Source: Mauremys mutica (taxonomy: Eukaryota; Chordata; Testudines; Geoemydidae). From it: a stretch of DNA of 64,000 bases. The position numbers and the translations under genes are program-made. The DNA lies in the NCBI RefSeq assembly GCF_020497125.1, contig NC_059076.1:11151951-11215950 (forward strand), given 5' to 3'. The notes under the pieces were generated by a model. That model did not search any database. It saw only the letters and a program-made list of their open reading frames with translations, and had not been told where the DNA came from. Of the stretch, positions 32,348 to 44,629 are shown piece after piece; the first letter of the stretch is position 1, and each line of letters starts with the position of its first letter.

Positions 32348-32530
32348 TGCTCCCTGCATAAGAATAGTTTAAACTCAGCTGTTCCCTGATGGTTCAGCCT
32401 CCAGGGCTAGGTTTCTGGCCTCCTTGTTAATTTCACTCACAGTAGCTGGGAGGAGCGGGTCGAGGGGAGGGTATGTTTGACCATGGCAGGGGCAGTCCCT
32501 GTCTGCCCCCGGGGATGAGGGGATCTCTCC
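32348..32530. repeat. Direct extra copy of the fold-back arm
   Basis: GTTTAAACTCAGCTGTTCCCTG, TTCTGGCCTCCTTGTTAATTTCACTC, CCATGGCAGGGGCAGT and GGATGAGGGGATCTC repeat the central part of the left arm at 32755-32922 in the same order and orientation. Confidence 0.85.
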
Positions 32531-32603
32531 TACTAATATACACAACAAATACAAGCATTTAGCTGCACAGCTTAAATCCTGAGCTAATAAAAGCAGGTGG
32601 AAG

Positions 32604-34085
32604 GGGAAAACTCACTGTCACATTGGTTTCTCGTCTCTTCCTTCCCCGTCCTCCAGCCAGGCTGCAGACAAGGCTCTGAATTCCTCCCCATTCCCCCCAG
32701 CAGGGGTTTTCCTCTAGGCTCTAGCTTGCAGTAGACTGGCTGAGATGCCTGCTATTGCTGCCTGCAAAAGAACAGTTTAAACTCAGCTGTTCCCTGTGCA
32801 GTTCAGTGCCCAGAGTGAGGAGCCCTTTCTGGCATCCTTGTTAATTTCACTCCCAGTTGTTGTTGGGTGTGTGTCACCATGGCAGGGGCAGTTCTTTTCT
32901 GCCCCTGGGATGAGGGGATCTCAGAAACACAATCAAAATCAGGAACCATTTTCAAGTTCAAATCTATCCCAATCCCTCCCCAGCAGAGGATCATGGTTGT
33001 GATGTCCAAACTGCTTGCAGATCCTCTTTGAAATGTTGCTGTTTAAAAAAAAACAACACAAAAAACATGGAGAACATGGTGGAAAGATGTGTCATGATGA
33101 TTAGGGTTTATTTTGGGCAAAGCAATTTTGCTAAAGCAACTAAAGATTTACAGGGAAAGCAAATAGCCCCCATAGACAAAACCACAAAGGGATTGGAGGG
33201 GAAAACTGAAAATTCAGCAAAATTATTGTGCCTCCTTTGAAAGAAATAGTAGTTTTCATTCCAATCTACCCTCTTTCTATATTGATTTAAACACCTGAAA
33301 TGTCCTTAGGACAGCGGGTGCAATCTCAGATCTCTTTTTGTTTTGTCCTGCCTGCAGAGTGCAGAGGCTGAAATTGATAAAACTTTCTTTAAATATCTTG
33401 TATATTTCATGAAGGCTATTCCAGTTGTCCTTCATTCACCCCGACTTTCCCATCCTCTCCTCCTCCCCCGGGCTCCCTCCCTGGCTGGCTGGCTGTGGTT
33501 TTTGCCTTGGTTACTTATTCCTTGGCAGACCCAGCCCAGCGGCACTTGCTGGCTCTCTGCAGGCAGCAGCCCACAGGGGCTGGTTGCTGGGGTTGCTGCT
33601 GGTCAGTGGCAGGCTGCAGCTGCATTGTTTGTGACACATTAATACACATACATACAGTATAAGTGTATGTATGAATGTGTGTGTCACAAACAATGCACCT
33701 GCAGCCTGCCGCCGACTGCCCCGGCCCCAGCAACCGGCCCTACTATTGTATTTTAGTAGTATTGGAGATCCCCTCATCCAGGGGGCAGAAAAGAACTGCC
33801 CCTGCCATGGTCACACACAGTTTCCCTCCCCCCACCCCCAACAACTGGGAGTGAAATTAACAAAGATGCCAGAAACCTCTCTTAACCCTGGGGGCTGAAC
33901 CACCAGGGAACAACTGAGTTTAAACTGTTCTTATGCAGGAGGCAGTCTCCCTGCAGCAAGCTAGAGGGAAGCCTCTGCAGCAGCTGCTGAGTGCCAGGCA
34001 GGGAGAAAGCACAGAGCCGAGCCTCGGCAGCCTGGCTGGAGGAGGAGGAGGGAAGACACAGAGAAAAATGTGACCGTGAGTTTTC
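32604..34085. repeat. Long fold-back element with ~320-bp inverted arms
   Basis: Left arm 32604-32922 and right arm 33763-34085 are inverted copies. Landmarks in order on the left are CTCACTGTCACATT, TCCTCCAGCCAGGCTGC, AACAGTTTAAACTCAGCTG, TTGTTAATTTCACTCCCAG, CCATGGCAGGGGCAGTTCTT and GATGAGGGGATCTC; their reverse complements occur in opposite order on the right. The loop contains a second, smaller hairpin (33588-33745). The loop also contains unrelated AT-rich DNA without a long ORF. The class of element is unknown. No clear target duplication was found. Confidence 0.85.
33588..33745. repeat. Inner hairpin with ~75-bp arms
   Basis: CTGCAGCTGCATTGTTTGTGAC followed by an AT/ACATAC tract is mirrored by GTATGT...GTCACAAACAATGCACCTGCAG. 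The pairing extends out to GGTTGCTGGGG and CCCCAGCAACC. The spacer is only a few bases at about 33660. Confidence 0.85.
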
Positions 34086-34254
34086 ACTTTTTCAGGCATA
34101 TTCCAATAGTAAAGTTGTATTACAGACAGTACTGGTGGTAGTAATAGGAGCTTTATTTTCTCTATCTATGTCATGCAATGGGAGGGATCCGTGAAGTATG
34201 TGGGAGAGGTGGGTGGGTTGCTTGCGAATGGACCATATGGGTAAGAAATGTAAA

Positions 34255-34505
34255 TTACTTTCACCCCTGCCCAAACCCCAAGGCTCCCAGCCGCCTCTGC
34301 AGCTGGTAGCTCTGGGGTTAATTTAAAGGGCCTGGCTCCTAGCTTCAGCTGAATCCCTGAGCCCTTTAAATCCTGATTTAAAAGCCCCAGGATTTAAAGG
34401 CCCCACCTCTTCCGATAGAGGCCACGCCTCTTCCAGTTGAGGCCCCTCCCCCTCCGCAGGACTCTGGAGTACCAGTAACTTAAAGGACTTACTTTCACCC
34501 CTGCC
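34255..34505. repeat. Unclassified block between direct repeats
   Basis: The 17-bp word TTACTTTCACCCCTGCC occurs at 34255-34271 and 34489-34505. The DNA between has several TTTAAA/CTTTAAATCC words and GAGGCC(A)CGCCTCTTCC repeats. Possibly a small repeat element; class unknown. Confidence 0.45.
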
Positions 34506-35139
34506 AGGATTTCACCCATGGTCACTTCAGATAAAGGGAGGATGTAGCCACTCCTCACTGGATCTGCAGTGGGAAAATGATGCTATAAAAATAGCTCCAT
34601 CCTGCTCAGTTGTATGTTTTTTTTTGTTTTGTTTTTGTTTTCAACTGCTTGCTAGCTGCATGGGCTCTGTCATGCTCAGAGGGCAGCTGCTAGCACTGTA
34701 CCATCTGACAGGGAGCTGTGTCCTAATGCCAGTGTTCTCAGGAGGAGCAACTGACTCTAGCATCATGTCTTTCGAGCAACAGCCATTATGCAATGTCACG
34801 TCCTAGCCCCCTGGTCTTGGCTATTGGTTGAGTTTGTGCCTGGCTGATCTGCACTAGCTGCTACTCTTTCCAGCAGTAGAAGAGTCCCTGCTGCTGTTCC
34901 TACCTTCTGGGGTGTGTCTGTGGGGGGGGGGGGGGAAGGAAAATAGTAGTCCTAGGTGCCCCAAGATGAACGGATCAGATCTTTTAAAGGTGCTCAGCCC
35001 TCCCAGGCAGGCCTGAGACTAACAGCAGCTGCTGGGTTCAGATACCTCTTGAAACTCTAACCACTTCCTTCTGTCTGTTCAGGGATTACCTGGACCCCCC
35101 GCCACCGTAATATGTGAGCACCTCCCCTGGCACAATGCA
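34506..35139. other. Intergenic, no feature recognised
   Basis: Only simple-sequence features: a T-rich GTTTT tract at 34618-34640 and a G(14) run at 34922-34936. Confidence 0.4.
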
Positions 35140-35315
35140 CTGTTCCCTCTCAACACCCCTGTGACGTAGGGCAGTGCCATTCTGTGAATTGTACAGAGGG
35201 GGAAACTGAGTCACAGCCCGTGTGACTTGGTCAAGGAACTGTGGTGCAGAGTAGAGAAGTCAACTCCAGTCTCAGTCTAGTACCCTAATCACTGAACTAT
35301 CCTTCCTTTCCCGCT
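35140..35315 (-). repeat. MIR-type ancient SINE
   Basis: Reverse core: TACAGAGGGGGAAACTGAGTCA, GTGACTTGGTCAAGGAAC, then CTAATCACTGAACTATCC. Confidence 0.75.
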
Positions 35316-35653
35316 GAGGTAGCAGAGACTTGCGCTTCAGTCAACATCTGACCCTTACGTTCATTTTTGTATATTACACAAAGGAAAGCGCGTATGAAAG
35401 TCATATCAAAACCCTAGTGCTGACAGCAAGGTAGAATGCTGATGGCATTTTTGCTGGTCTTCCATACAAAGCACAACATCATGGAACACATGTCAGAGTT
35501 AAACCTCCAATCAACCTCTTATCTCATAACATTGACACAATAAACTCTAATGGTTCCTTCAAACTATCATGTCAAGATGCGTATTCGGAGTAGGATGTTT
35601 AATCTGTGAATTATTGACATAACAGCAGAATCCATGGTCTCTGGATATTACAT

Positions 35654-35867
35654 CAGGGCCGGATCCAAGGGTTTTGCCGCCCCAAGCAGCCAAAAAAAAA
35701 AAAAGCCACGATCGCAGTCTGCGGCAATTCAGCAGGAGGTCCTTCGCTCCGATTGGGAGTGAGGAACCCTCCGTCGAATTGCTGCCGAGTACCTGAACGT
35801 GCCGCCCCGCTCCGGAGTGGCCGCCCCAAGCACCTGCTTGCTAAACTGGTGCCTGGAGCCGGCCCTG
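35654..35867. mobile_element. Non-autonomous hAT element (CAGGGCCGGATCCA), 214 bp
   Basis: Ends CAGGGCCGGATCCA and TGGAGCCGGCCCTG form a 14-bp inverted repeat with one mismatch. A perfect 8-bp duplication TATTACAT lies at 35646-35653 and 35868-35875. The interior includes GCCGCCCCAAGCA at both sides and an A(13) run. Non-coding. Confidence 0.95.
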
Positions 35868-35875
35868 TATTACAT

Positions 35876-38602
35876 AATGGTGTAAACTGTGGGTTATTGA
35901 CCAGCAATGCAGTGGGCAATGAGTGCACTCTGAAGGCACTTGTTGGCTTGAAAAACAAGAACCTTTTCCCACTTGGAAGTACAAATGATCCTTACATAAA
36001 CTACAGCATAGATATAACAGTGCCTGTTTAATTCATAACAACATCACACAATTACACTGCCACAGGTAAGGAGACAGGCACTTGGTTTCTGACTCGGCTC
36101 CCACTGAGGGGGCGAGGTTGGGACCAGATAGGGTGCATCCTAACTGTAGTGCATCTCACTATATATCCTTGCAGGCAGTCGTTCCTCTAGCAGTGGATTT
36201 TGCATCTAATTAGGAATAATTACTGTAGGCAGAGTAAAAGGAACTGAATCCTGGCTTGCTGCATAGTGCACGCAATTCCTACAGCTCTCAGGATTAAAAG
36301 GAGAGAGCTACATTTCAAGGGCTTGATTCTGGGCTCCACTCTGCAGGGCAAAGGTGTAACATGCACGAAGGAGCAAAATGTGGTTGTGACACAGATAAAT
36401 GATGGTTATGCTGGTAGATTGGCAGCCCCCAGACTGCTAGCAATTTTACAGATAAAGGTAAATATAACACTCTCAAAAGTGTAGTAAACATAATATTTTC
36501 TTACATTTGTGTCTTCCCTGAAGAATAGAAATGACATCTGTAGTAGTGTAAAAGATTTGGGGATGGGGGTGTAAAATGGGGCCTGATTTGCAGAAATGCT
36601 GGGCACTCCCTGCTGTAACTGGAGGCAAGGGGAGTTGTATATGTAATCCTGCAAATAAAGACCGTATTGTAATGCAGACCCATAAGGGAGTGGAACTAAG
36701 ATTGCAGGGGTGGCCTTAATGCTGGCACTCCTTAACTTGAGTGCTTGGCTTTGCAACCTTCATGTTCTTGTACCGTAGTTCCACGTAGAATTTGCTAGCT
36801 TTTTAAAACAAGCAACCTGAGAAAACACATCCCACTGTCTGGCTTACCAGAAGAGTTGGACTCATGAGAGCCAGAGCATGGCTACCTGCCACTTGAGTTA
36901 ATGGAGTCACTGCCAAGACTAATAGGCTGCCATCCTCTATGTGCACCGGCCACTGAAGAGGGATGAGCCGTGTGCTTTGCCAGGGTGGCTCACAGACATC
37001 TCCTGACGGATGAAGAAGGGTCACACAGGAATCTTGAGTTCCCTTCCAGCCACTGGATGGGAGTATTTCAGTGGCCAAAAAACCCCTTTGCTCCTGTTCT
37101 TCCCCAAGCCTCACCCCTTCTGTCCTGTCCTCAGCCCCGTCCTATTTCATCCTACTTGTCTCAGTCCCTGTCTCCTCACTTACCAAATCCTGCATTCCCC
37201 CCTCTTGGCTCCCCATCTCCCCCAGTCTTCCTTTTAAAACTGCATTTTCAACATCTAGATACTATAATGAGAGAGAAATACCAAAGGTAGGTTGACTTTG
37301 TCTCTCAGTTGCCATTGCTGTGGCCTGCTGCCCCCATGATGAAGGGTTATTCATGATCCATGTAATCTACTTCCCCACTAATCATTTATTCAATTTTCTG
37401 TTAGAACTCAGCCAAGATACCACCCATCCCACCAACAGAACATATCCGATAAAATGCTAAAAACTGATCATTAATTACTTAATCGTTGCTAAAATCAATG
37501 GAACAATCTCATTACTGTAACTAAATGCAAAACAAATCACACAAACCGAGCACGTTAGAAGTGCGGGAACCCTAGCTGCACCCAGGCTAAATCTAAATCC
37601 CCGACTGCGTAACGGAGAATGCTGGTAGAAATGACTGAGTCTAACATTCAGGGCCATCATATTTCAAGCTCAAGATCCAATGGGCCAGATCCCTAGCTGG
37701 TGTAAACTGGCATAGCTCCATTGAAGGCCTAATATTTTCACACAAAAGGGGAGACTTCCAATAATTCCTAGGGGGTTCAGGAGCACCAGTCCCTCTGACT
37801 ATCAATGGGACTGGCACTCCTAAAGGCCTTAGGTGCTCTGGAAAATCCCCCCACCCCACCACCAATACCTACATTTCATACTCGCTCACTTCTGATGTCA
37901 CTTGGCCTGCTTGGGCAAGAGCATCAAAATGATGCATGATCCTGATTCTGCATTTTTGGTGCTTCCACAAAGTCATAAATGATGTAAAAAGTCTCCTATA
38001 ACAATTTTCCCTGCTTATCTCAAAGACATTTTATGAAGTTACCTGCACTCAACATCTCATATTCTAACAAGGTTTTCTGCACTCTCCCCAGTCTTTTGAT
38101 TAAGTGAGCAATCTTTGCTGTTGTCTTCTTTCCTTTTAATGTAATTAACTTCCCCAGCACCAATGCTGTGATTGATACCAAAGATACAATACGTAGGGCA
38201 TAAAATAAAGCCTCAAATCAAGGGCTAGGCTGGGCCATGTTTTTAAGCACTGCAAGGGGGAGTTGCTCAGAAAAAAGCATGCAGTGGCTCTGTACGAAGA
38301 ATTCCGATCACCTATAATGCCTTGAGATCCCTACAGAATAATTATCTCATGGGAACAATAAGTGCTCAACATCATCTGGAAAATCCCTGTGTAACATGCT
38401 CTTCATAGGTTATTGAGAGTGTGGGGGGGAGAGAGGGGGGCATCATACCCAAATACTACCACCTACAACTTGCCAAGAGATCGGAGAGGTTTGTCAGATT
38501 CAGCCAAGTCATGGTTAGCTGATGAATTGTTGAGTTGTCATCTGTGAAATTTTGGAGCAAATTTTGAGTCAATGTTCTCGAGAGAATTTTCCAAAAGTCA
38601 AA
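35876..38602. other. Intergenic, no gene recognised
   Basis: No known repeat or exon identified. A TAAT-rich, possibly conserved segment lies at 37440-37520 (GATCATTAATTACTTAATCG). Short ORFs are judged random. Confidence 0.35.
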
Positions 38603-39118
38603 CAGATGCAGGCAGGGGGTAGCTGGGGCTGTGTGTGGGCAGGGGGGTAGCTCAGGGTGCAGGGAGGGGTAGCTGGGGCTGTGTGCGGGTGGGGGGTAGC
38701 TCAGGGTGGAGGAAGACGGGTACTAGGGGCTGTGTGAAGTGAGGGGGTAGCTCAGGGTGCAGGCAGGGGGTAGCTCAGGGTGGAGGAAGAGGGGTACTAG
38801 TGGCTGTGTGAAGTGAGGGGGTAGCTCAGGGTGCAGGCAGGGGGTAGCTGGGGCTGTGTGCGGGTGGGGGGTAGCTCAGGGTGGAGGAAGAGAGGTACTA
38901 GGGGCTGTGTGAAGTGAGGGGGTAGCTCAGGGTGCAGGCAGGGGGTAGCTAGGGGCTGTGTGCAGGCAGGGGGTAGCTCAGGGTGGAGGAAGAGGGATAC
39001 TAGGGGCTGTGTGAAGTGAGGGGGGTAGCTCAGGGTGCCGACAGGGTAGCTAGTGGCTTTGTGAAGTGAGGGGGGTAGCTCAGGGTGCAGGCAGGGGGTA
39101 GTTAAAGATTGTGTACGG
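38603..39118. repeat. Minisatellite of GGGGTAGCTCAGGGTG units
   Basis: The phrase GGGGGTAGCTCAGGGTGCAGG or GTGGAGG recurs about a dozen times, alternating with GTAGCTGGGGCTGTGTG and GGTACTAGGGGCTGTGTGAA. The higher-order period is variable, about 80-115 bp. It is G-rich on the plus strand. The minus-strand proline-rich ORF over it is a by-product. Confidence 0.9.
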
Positions 39119-39365
39119 GTGAGGGGGGGCTCCCAGCTTGGGGGGGGGTGTGTGTGCATGTTGGGGCTCTCGGCTTTTGGGGGTGGGGGGGTTTGCCGGC
39201 TTCAGCCCCACACCGCTTCCGGCTTTGGGGCGGGGGGCAGCTGGCTTCAGCCCCGTACCGTTATCACCTGGGGCAGGGCGGGGGGGCTTCAGCCCCGCGC
39301 CGCTCCCAGCTTCAGCAGTGGGGCTCGGGGCACCGGGTTTCAGCCACAGGGCTCTGCAGCCCCCC
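39119..39365. repeat. G-rich degenerate repeat adjoining the minisatellite
   Basis: Runs of G7-G9 alternate with GGCTTCAGCCCC(G/A)C, which recurs four times at about 50-60-bp spacing. It probably belongs to the same expanded block. Confidence 0.65.
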
Positions 39366-39368
39366 GGA

Positions 39369-39426
39369 AAGGTATTTAGGAGCCCAACTCCCACCTAGGT
39401 GTCTAAATACCTTTAAGGATCTGGGC
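39369..39426. mobile_element. Small inverted-repeat MITE
   Basis: AAAGGTATTTAGGAGCCCAA and CTAGGTGTCTAAATACCTTT pair; GATCTGGGCCT follows. It shares words with 48943-49032. Confidence 0.5.
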
Positions 39427-41689
39427 CTAAATGATGCAAGATCCAAGTTCCATTGACTTTCAATAATGGAGTAAGCTAGGCATGAACCACTGAAAGGGGG
39501 ACAGTTCTCATGGGGATGGGACTTGTATGTCCTACCGTGATATGCTGGTGGAAGACAGTAGACACTGTACAGCATCAGCTTCGAGCTGTCTTCCAGGCAG
39601 AGTTTCTTGGACCTTTGCCTTGGTCCTACTGGAACTTCATCAAAATTGAACCATTTTCAAGGAAAGTTGGTTTTCATTAAAATGGCAGATATTGCTGAAG
39701 CAAGGGAAAAATGTTTCACTGACATTTTTCTGACCAGCTTTGCTCTTAATATGGGGATGTTTTTTTCTTAAAGCCCCAGCTACTGGGGTCATGTGATGAC
39801 ATGAGACTCTCTGCTTTCCTTTTAAAAGAAGTATTTTTTCCAACCCTCATGTCTGTGGAGAAAAATGTGAAGCTGGTACTCCCTAAAGGCTCAAACAAGA
39901 AAGCAAAGAAAATGAACTAAAACTTCTGTTGCCTTAAGTCTTGAAGCTTTTTAAAAAACCCTCAACTTTGGGGGCCTAGTTCATGATTTGGAGCTGAGAT
40001 TGCAGTATTGCCACCCCCATTTCCTTGAGTACAGTAGGAGTTGTTGGAATTCCTTTTGGAAGTGAACTCCCTCCAGCCAAACAATCTTTTACCCTGTTGC
40101 TGGCAATTGTAACCATGTTCTCTGGCTTTATGTGACTTGATATACAGAATGTGCAATTTCCTCCTTACTTAAAGCTATAGCTGCTGTTCAGATCACTTCT
40201 CTCTGTGCCTCTCAAACACACGCCATCCCCTTCTTTTGCAAAGAAGTTTAATTCACCTTTTGACTCTGTGTCAGTCTTTCCAATGGCCTCAGCACCCTAT
40301 AGCCATGCACTGGGCAGTGGGAGCTGATGAGTGCGGAGCCCTTCTGGAAATCTAGCCCATAACGAATATTGGGCTGGTGGTTTTCCAAGACTCGGTTCTT
40401 GAGCCCTGGCATAAAAACGAAATGGAAGGGGTGGGTGTGGCTAAGGAATTCATGCATTCTAACAGCCATTGGAAGAAAATAGGTCTCCTTAAATGACTTC
40501 ATGGAAGATGAGGGAATTAAGGACCATCACAATCCTCCGTAGCTTCTACCCACTGTGCAAGGGCAAGACTGCCTTCTCGAATACAAACAACCACAACTGA
40601 ACACTACATCACACACAATTCTCCCCCCGGGGAAGGAATCAGGGGGAGAGTGAACCACACATGACTCATATTAGACAAGGTGCTTAACTGCAAGGTGCGT
40701 AGGCACAAAGAAATCTAGTGCCAACTCCCGCTGATTTCAGCGGGAGTTAAGTACCTAAATACCTTTGAGTATCTGGACTGTAGATACTGAGGGCCCCATA
40801 ACAACCTCTCTAAAATAGGCGAGACTGTGTGCATCATTCGTTTCAGTCATATGTTAGTGGGCTTCCCCTCCTGCACTAGCTGTGGCTGAAGATGGGTGTT
40901 TACTAAGAGCCGGGGAATGAGAATTGAGACAATGTCCTTTTAAGGGGTGGGACTGCAGTAACCAGCTCTCTGGGAGGCAGGTGCTGCTGAGGTAGTGCTC
41001 AGGCTGTATTAAATCTGCTGGCTAGTGTGGTAGTGTCACCTTGCCTCATTCCTTCAATGCCTCCCCCAATTTCTATCAAGCTAAAATAGCATTGAAGGCA
41101 GGGCAAAAGAGGAAGGACACAGCCTCCCGTTCAGTGGTCTCTGCAAAGGAATTCATGGGCTCACTTGCTCAGCGCTCCCTTGGCCTGTGCACATGTTGCT
41201 CTTTGCACCTTTCGAACGAGCTATGGAGTGCTTTGTCTGTGTACACTGCTCAAGCGAAGGGAGATCCACACCGGACAGGGTAAGCTAAACAGACTTTTGC
41301 TACACACGCGGTTCAAAGCAGCACAGTTCAGCATATGCACATGCAGATCCAGAAGCCATATACGGTCACTTCCCGTGCATCTTAACTGGTGCATTGTCTG
41401 TCTATTGTATTGCAGCACAGTTAGATAAAAGGACAACTGTCCAGTTCCTACTACTACTAACTGCTGTTCAATTAAATCCTGCATTAGGTGGTACTCCTGA
41501 TTTACAGAGAGTCTGGAGTGTGGGGATCAGGCTTTCTTCAAATGCAGAGAAAGACCTGCAAAGCAAGAGAGGGCTGCCGGTACTGCGGGGCTGCTTTTCC
41601 TTGCTCTTACCTGGTAGAGGCCAGTGTAGCTGGATGGGTCGGAGGTGATCATGGTGAGATGCCTGGAGGCAATTCCGATTCCTGTGTCA
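39427..41689. other. Intergenic, no gene recognised
   Basis: A partial MITE-like inverted block (AACTCCCGCTGATTTCAGCGGGAGTTAAG) lies at 40724-40752. Nothing else named. Confidence 0.35.
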
Positions 41690-41765
41690 TGTCCGGTCAT
41701 GTGGATTCTACTTCCAGTTCTGCTGACCTGCTATGTGGCCGTGGGTGAGTCACTTCTCCCAGGGA
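41690..41765 (+). repeat. MIR-type SINE core fragment
   Basis: ATTCTACTTCCAGTTCTGCTGACC and ATGTGGCCGTGGGTGAGTCAC follow the MIR order. Confidence 0.6.
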
Positions 41766-42129
41766 CCGCTCTGGTAATAGCTAAATGGGGCAATGGGTTC
41801 TGCTGAGGGCCGCAGGGGTGGCCAGGCCAAATCTGAGTGGTGCTGTGCCCCCCACCCCTCAGATCACAATGCTACTCACTCACATTTGGCCTGGCCAGTC
41901 CCTCACTCTGTCATGATGGAAAGGCGACTGGACCAAACCTGAGTGAGTGGTGCTGCAACCCGGTGCACGGGGTCCCTTCTGCCTTACCCACTGAACCATC
42001 AGCAGGCTCACTGTGCCCCCTCGAAGTCCAGCATGCCCCAGCTGAGAACCTCTTTTACGGGATAGGAGAAGTTTTGCCTAGTGGCAGATTCTTAAGTGGC
42101 CTCTGGCTCCCCCACTCTGGTGGTCTTGT

Positions 42130-42240
42130 CTCTTTAGACTGTCTGCATTTGAGGGCAGGAACTGTCTCCTTTATATGTCTGCAGGACACACGGGGTATCT
42201 GATCTCAGCTGGGGCCTCTAGGTGTTACTGTAATACAAAC
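42130..42240 (+). repeat. MIR-type SINE tail
   Basis: TTTGAGGGCAGGAACTGTCTCC to GGGGCCTCTAGGTGTTACTGTAATACAAA is the tail of the same SINE group as 51410-51650. Confidence 0.6.
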
Positions 42241-42510
42241 AGTCTTCTCTGAACTCCCTCAAGTTTGTCAATACCTTTCCTGTAACTAATTTGTGATGGC
42301 CATTGTAGCAAGCTGCACAGAACTTGGAGGGAGGAGTGCAGGTTGCAGGAGGGAAGAGGTTGGAGGCGGTACCAGGAAGTCATGCCATGTGTACACAGAC
42401 TGAATGCTAGCTGCATGGCAGTGTCTCTGTAAATAGTTCTTAATAAAGAGTCAGTTTAATTTTGAAGACATGGAGGCCTCTTATGAACCCATTCTTGACC
42501 CAAACAGTTA
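42241..42510. other. Ancient CR1 scrap and LTR-like block
   Basis: 42241-42285 (TCTGAACTCCCTCAAGTTTGTC) is a scrap of reverse CR1. It is followed from 42291 by TGTGATGGCC... with AATAAA at 42442-42447 and an end near ACCCAAACA. The layout is LTR-like but no target duplication was found. Confidence 0.35.
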
Positions 42511-43905
42511 GCCAAAAATTCAGAGTATAGTAGGTTGCTTTAGTTAGGAAGAGAAATTGATGACCGGTATTTCTTTCATGCAGTTTCATTTGTTTACAAA
42601 AATTTACAAGACCCTTTGTCTCTGATCACAGAAGAAATTAAATAGCAGGAAACAGCTTCTTTTACTCACAGCAACAAGAAGATTCCTCATAAGCTGCAGC
42701 CCAACCCAAAAACTTCTACCAGGGTCAGTCACTGTGCTTTCAGCTGCTCCTTCATGCTGTCTGTTTCTTTCCAAGTTTTTTTCTGTTCCATCTCTCCCCT
42801 GACACACACACTTCAACCCAAAACACTACTCCAGAGAGAGCTTTCGGGCAGCTTCACATACTCTTGGTCTCTTAGGTGGGAGATTATCCACAGTTAAGCG
42901 TAAATTCACCCTTCAATTAACCTCTGTCTCAATGAGGCTTTAACTCAACACAACATTATTACAAGCTGGGGGAAATCATGTACTGTGTGCTGCATGATGA
43001 CACAGAACAGCTACTATCCTGGCTAACATGCGGGATTGAACTCGGGATCTCTAAAGTTAAAAGTATTAGCTGCTAAAGCTCTCCAGCTGAGGCTGTAACA
43101 GACTTGTATCCTTGGTGGACTGGGCACAGAGAAGGGACCTGTAGCGCACAGTCCTCTGTGGGTTACGCATTCATTTCTGGGAACCTCAGTATTGTAGGTG
43201 TGCTCATGCCAGAGCCATAGAAAGAGGGATGATTACATCATTGCCCTGTTTTTCAGGCTTCTCAGTTGAGTTTTGGGCTACATATTTTAAGTCGTCATGT
43301 CACCCTACAAACTCCTGTCTAACTTACTGGTCTCTATCACCCCAAGGTCTTAGCAGTACTGTTTCAAGTATTCCATCCCATGGAAAAAGTGTTTCAGATC
43401 ATCCACAGAGCTGCTAGCTAGCATTTTGCCAAACTGAATAGTGATTCCACCTTTAATGCATATTGTGTGGGAACCAGAGTACACCCGTGGTGCCAGCAGT
43501 GTGTCTGAAAGCAATTCCCTCCTGTATAATGCCACTTTGGCTGTTCAAAAATGGAGACTCAATATATGTCAGTGATCAAATTAATATCCAATTTGCATGG
43601 AGAATTCTAAAGGCATAATGAAAGTTCTGACCTTTCCCCAATACCTCTGCAGGATCATGATTGCTTCAATGTGCTTGCATCATGTTGCTGGTCTAACACT
43701 TACAGGTGTGGCAATTCTCCAAAAAAGGCCATATCTTTGCAGTTTAATGTAGCCACACTTACCACCCCCCACACACACATCAAACAGCATTTGAAACCTT
43801 ATTTTATGTATGTTTAGACGAGGGATGATGGAGATCTGTCAAGTGGTGCTGTAGGAAAAGTGAATCAATGGTAATAGGTAATAAAGGTAATAATTGGAGA
43901 TATAC
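42511..43905. other. Intergenic, no feature recognised
   Basis: No gene or repeat recognised. Confidence 0.35.
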
Positions 43906-44010
43906 CAATCTCCTAGAACTGGAAGGGACCTTGAAAAGTCATTGAGTCCAGCCCCCTGCCTTCACTAGCAGGACCAAACAGAGTCTTTTTTTTTGGCACA
44001 GTTCCAGAAA
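43906..44010 (-). repeat. Old CR1 tail
   Basis: TAGAACTGGAAGGGACCTTG, AAGTCATTGAGTCCAG and CCCCCTGCC are a diverged reverse CR1 3' end. Confidence 0.75.
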
Positions 44011-44629
44011 CACTGCAAATCACTGACCACAGTTCTTACTATTTAAGTTAATTTCAGCACCTCAGTGTGGTGTTCATTGGTCAAAGCTAAAAGATTTGTA
44101 TTGCCTCTTTTTTTATTTTCATTTTTTTTGCATGGTCAAGAATTTTTTTAGAAATGATGAAGCTGTTTAGCATGTGGCAAAAATGGCAAATCTGAACACT
44201 TTGCAATATACTAACATGAATTCTTTTCACCGCGACAATTAAGAATATGCAATGTATCAAGCGATAGTTTCCTATATTTTTCAATAGAAATTTGCTGACC
44301 AGGACAGTTTCCCAGTGAAGGTTGTGCACCAGTAGCATTAGATTGCATGTCTATACATTGTACTACATTCAGAATTCATGTACATTTATATCTACTGGCT
44401 ATGCAACATTTCTCTATTTATACGTATAAAAGCTTACAGTGTAGCATCCAGTCTGCCGGCAGAAGATTTTAATTTTTTATTCTCTATGCATGCAGCACCA
44501 GCCCTTGAAATATTCTAAAACTAGCTTTCTGATTCAGTGACACTTATGCATAGGTCAGCATTAGTGTTAGATGACAGTATGCAGCTTCATACTATGAATT
44601 TGCAAAAGCTACGAGAGAGAGAGAAGTGG

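Noticed and set aside
38797..39159. Proline/histidine-rich minus-strand ORF
   Set aside because: By-product of the minisatellite.
42291..42510. Third solo LTR
   Set aside because: TG start, AATAAA and CA end are possible, but no target duplication could be found, so it is not called.
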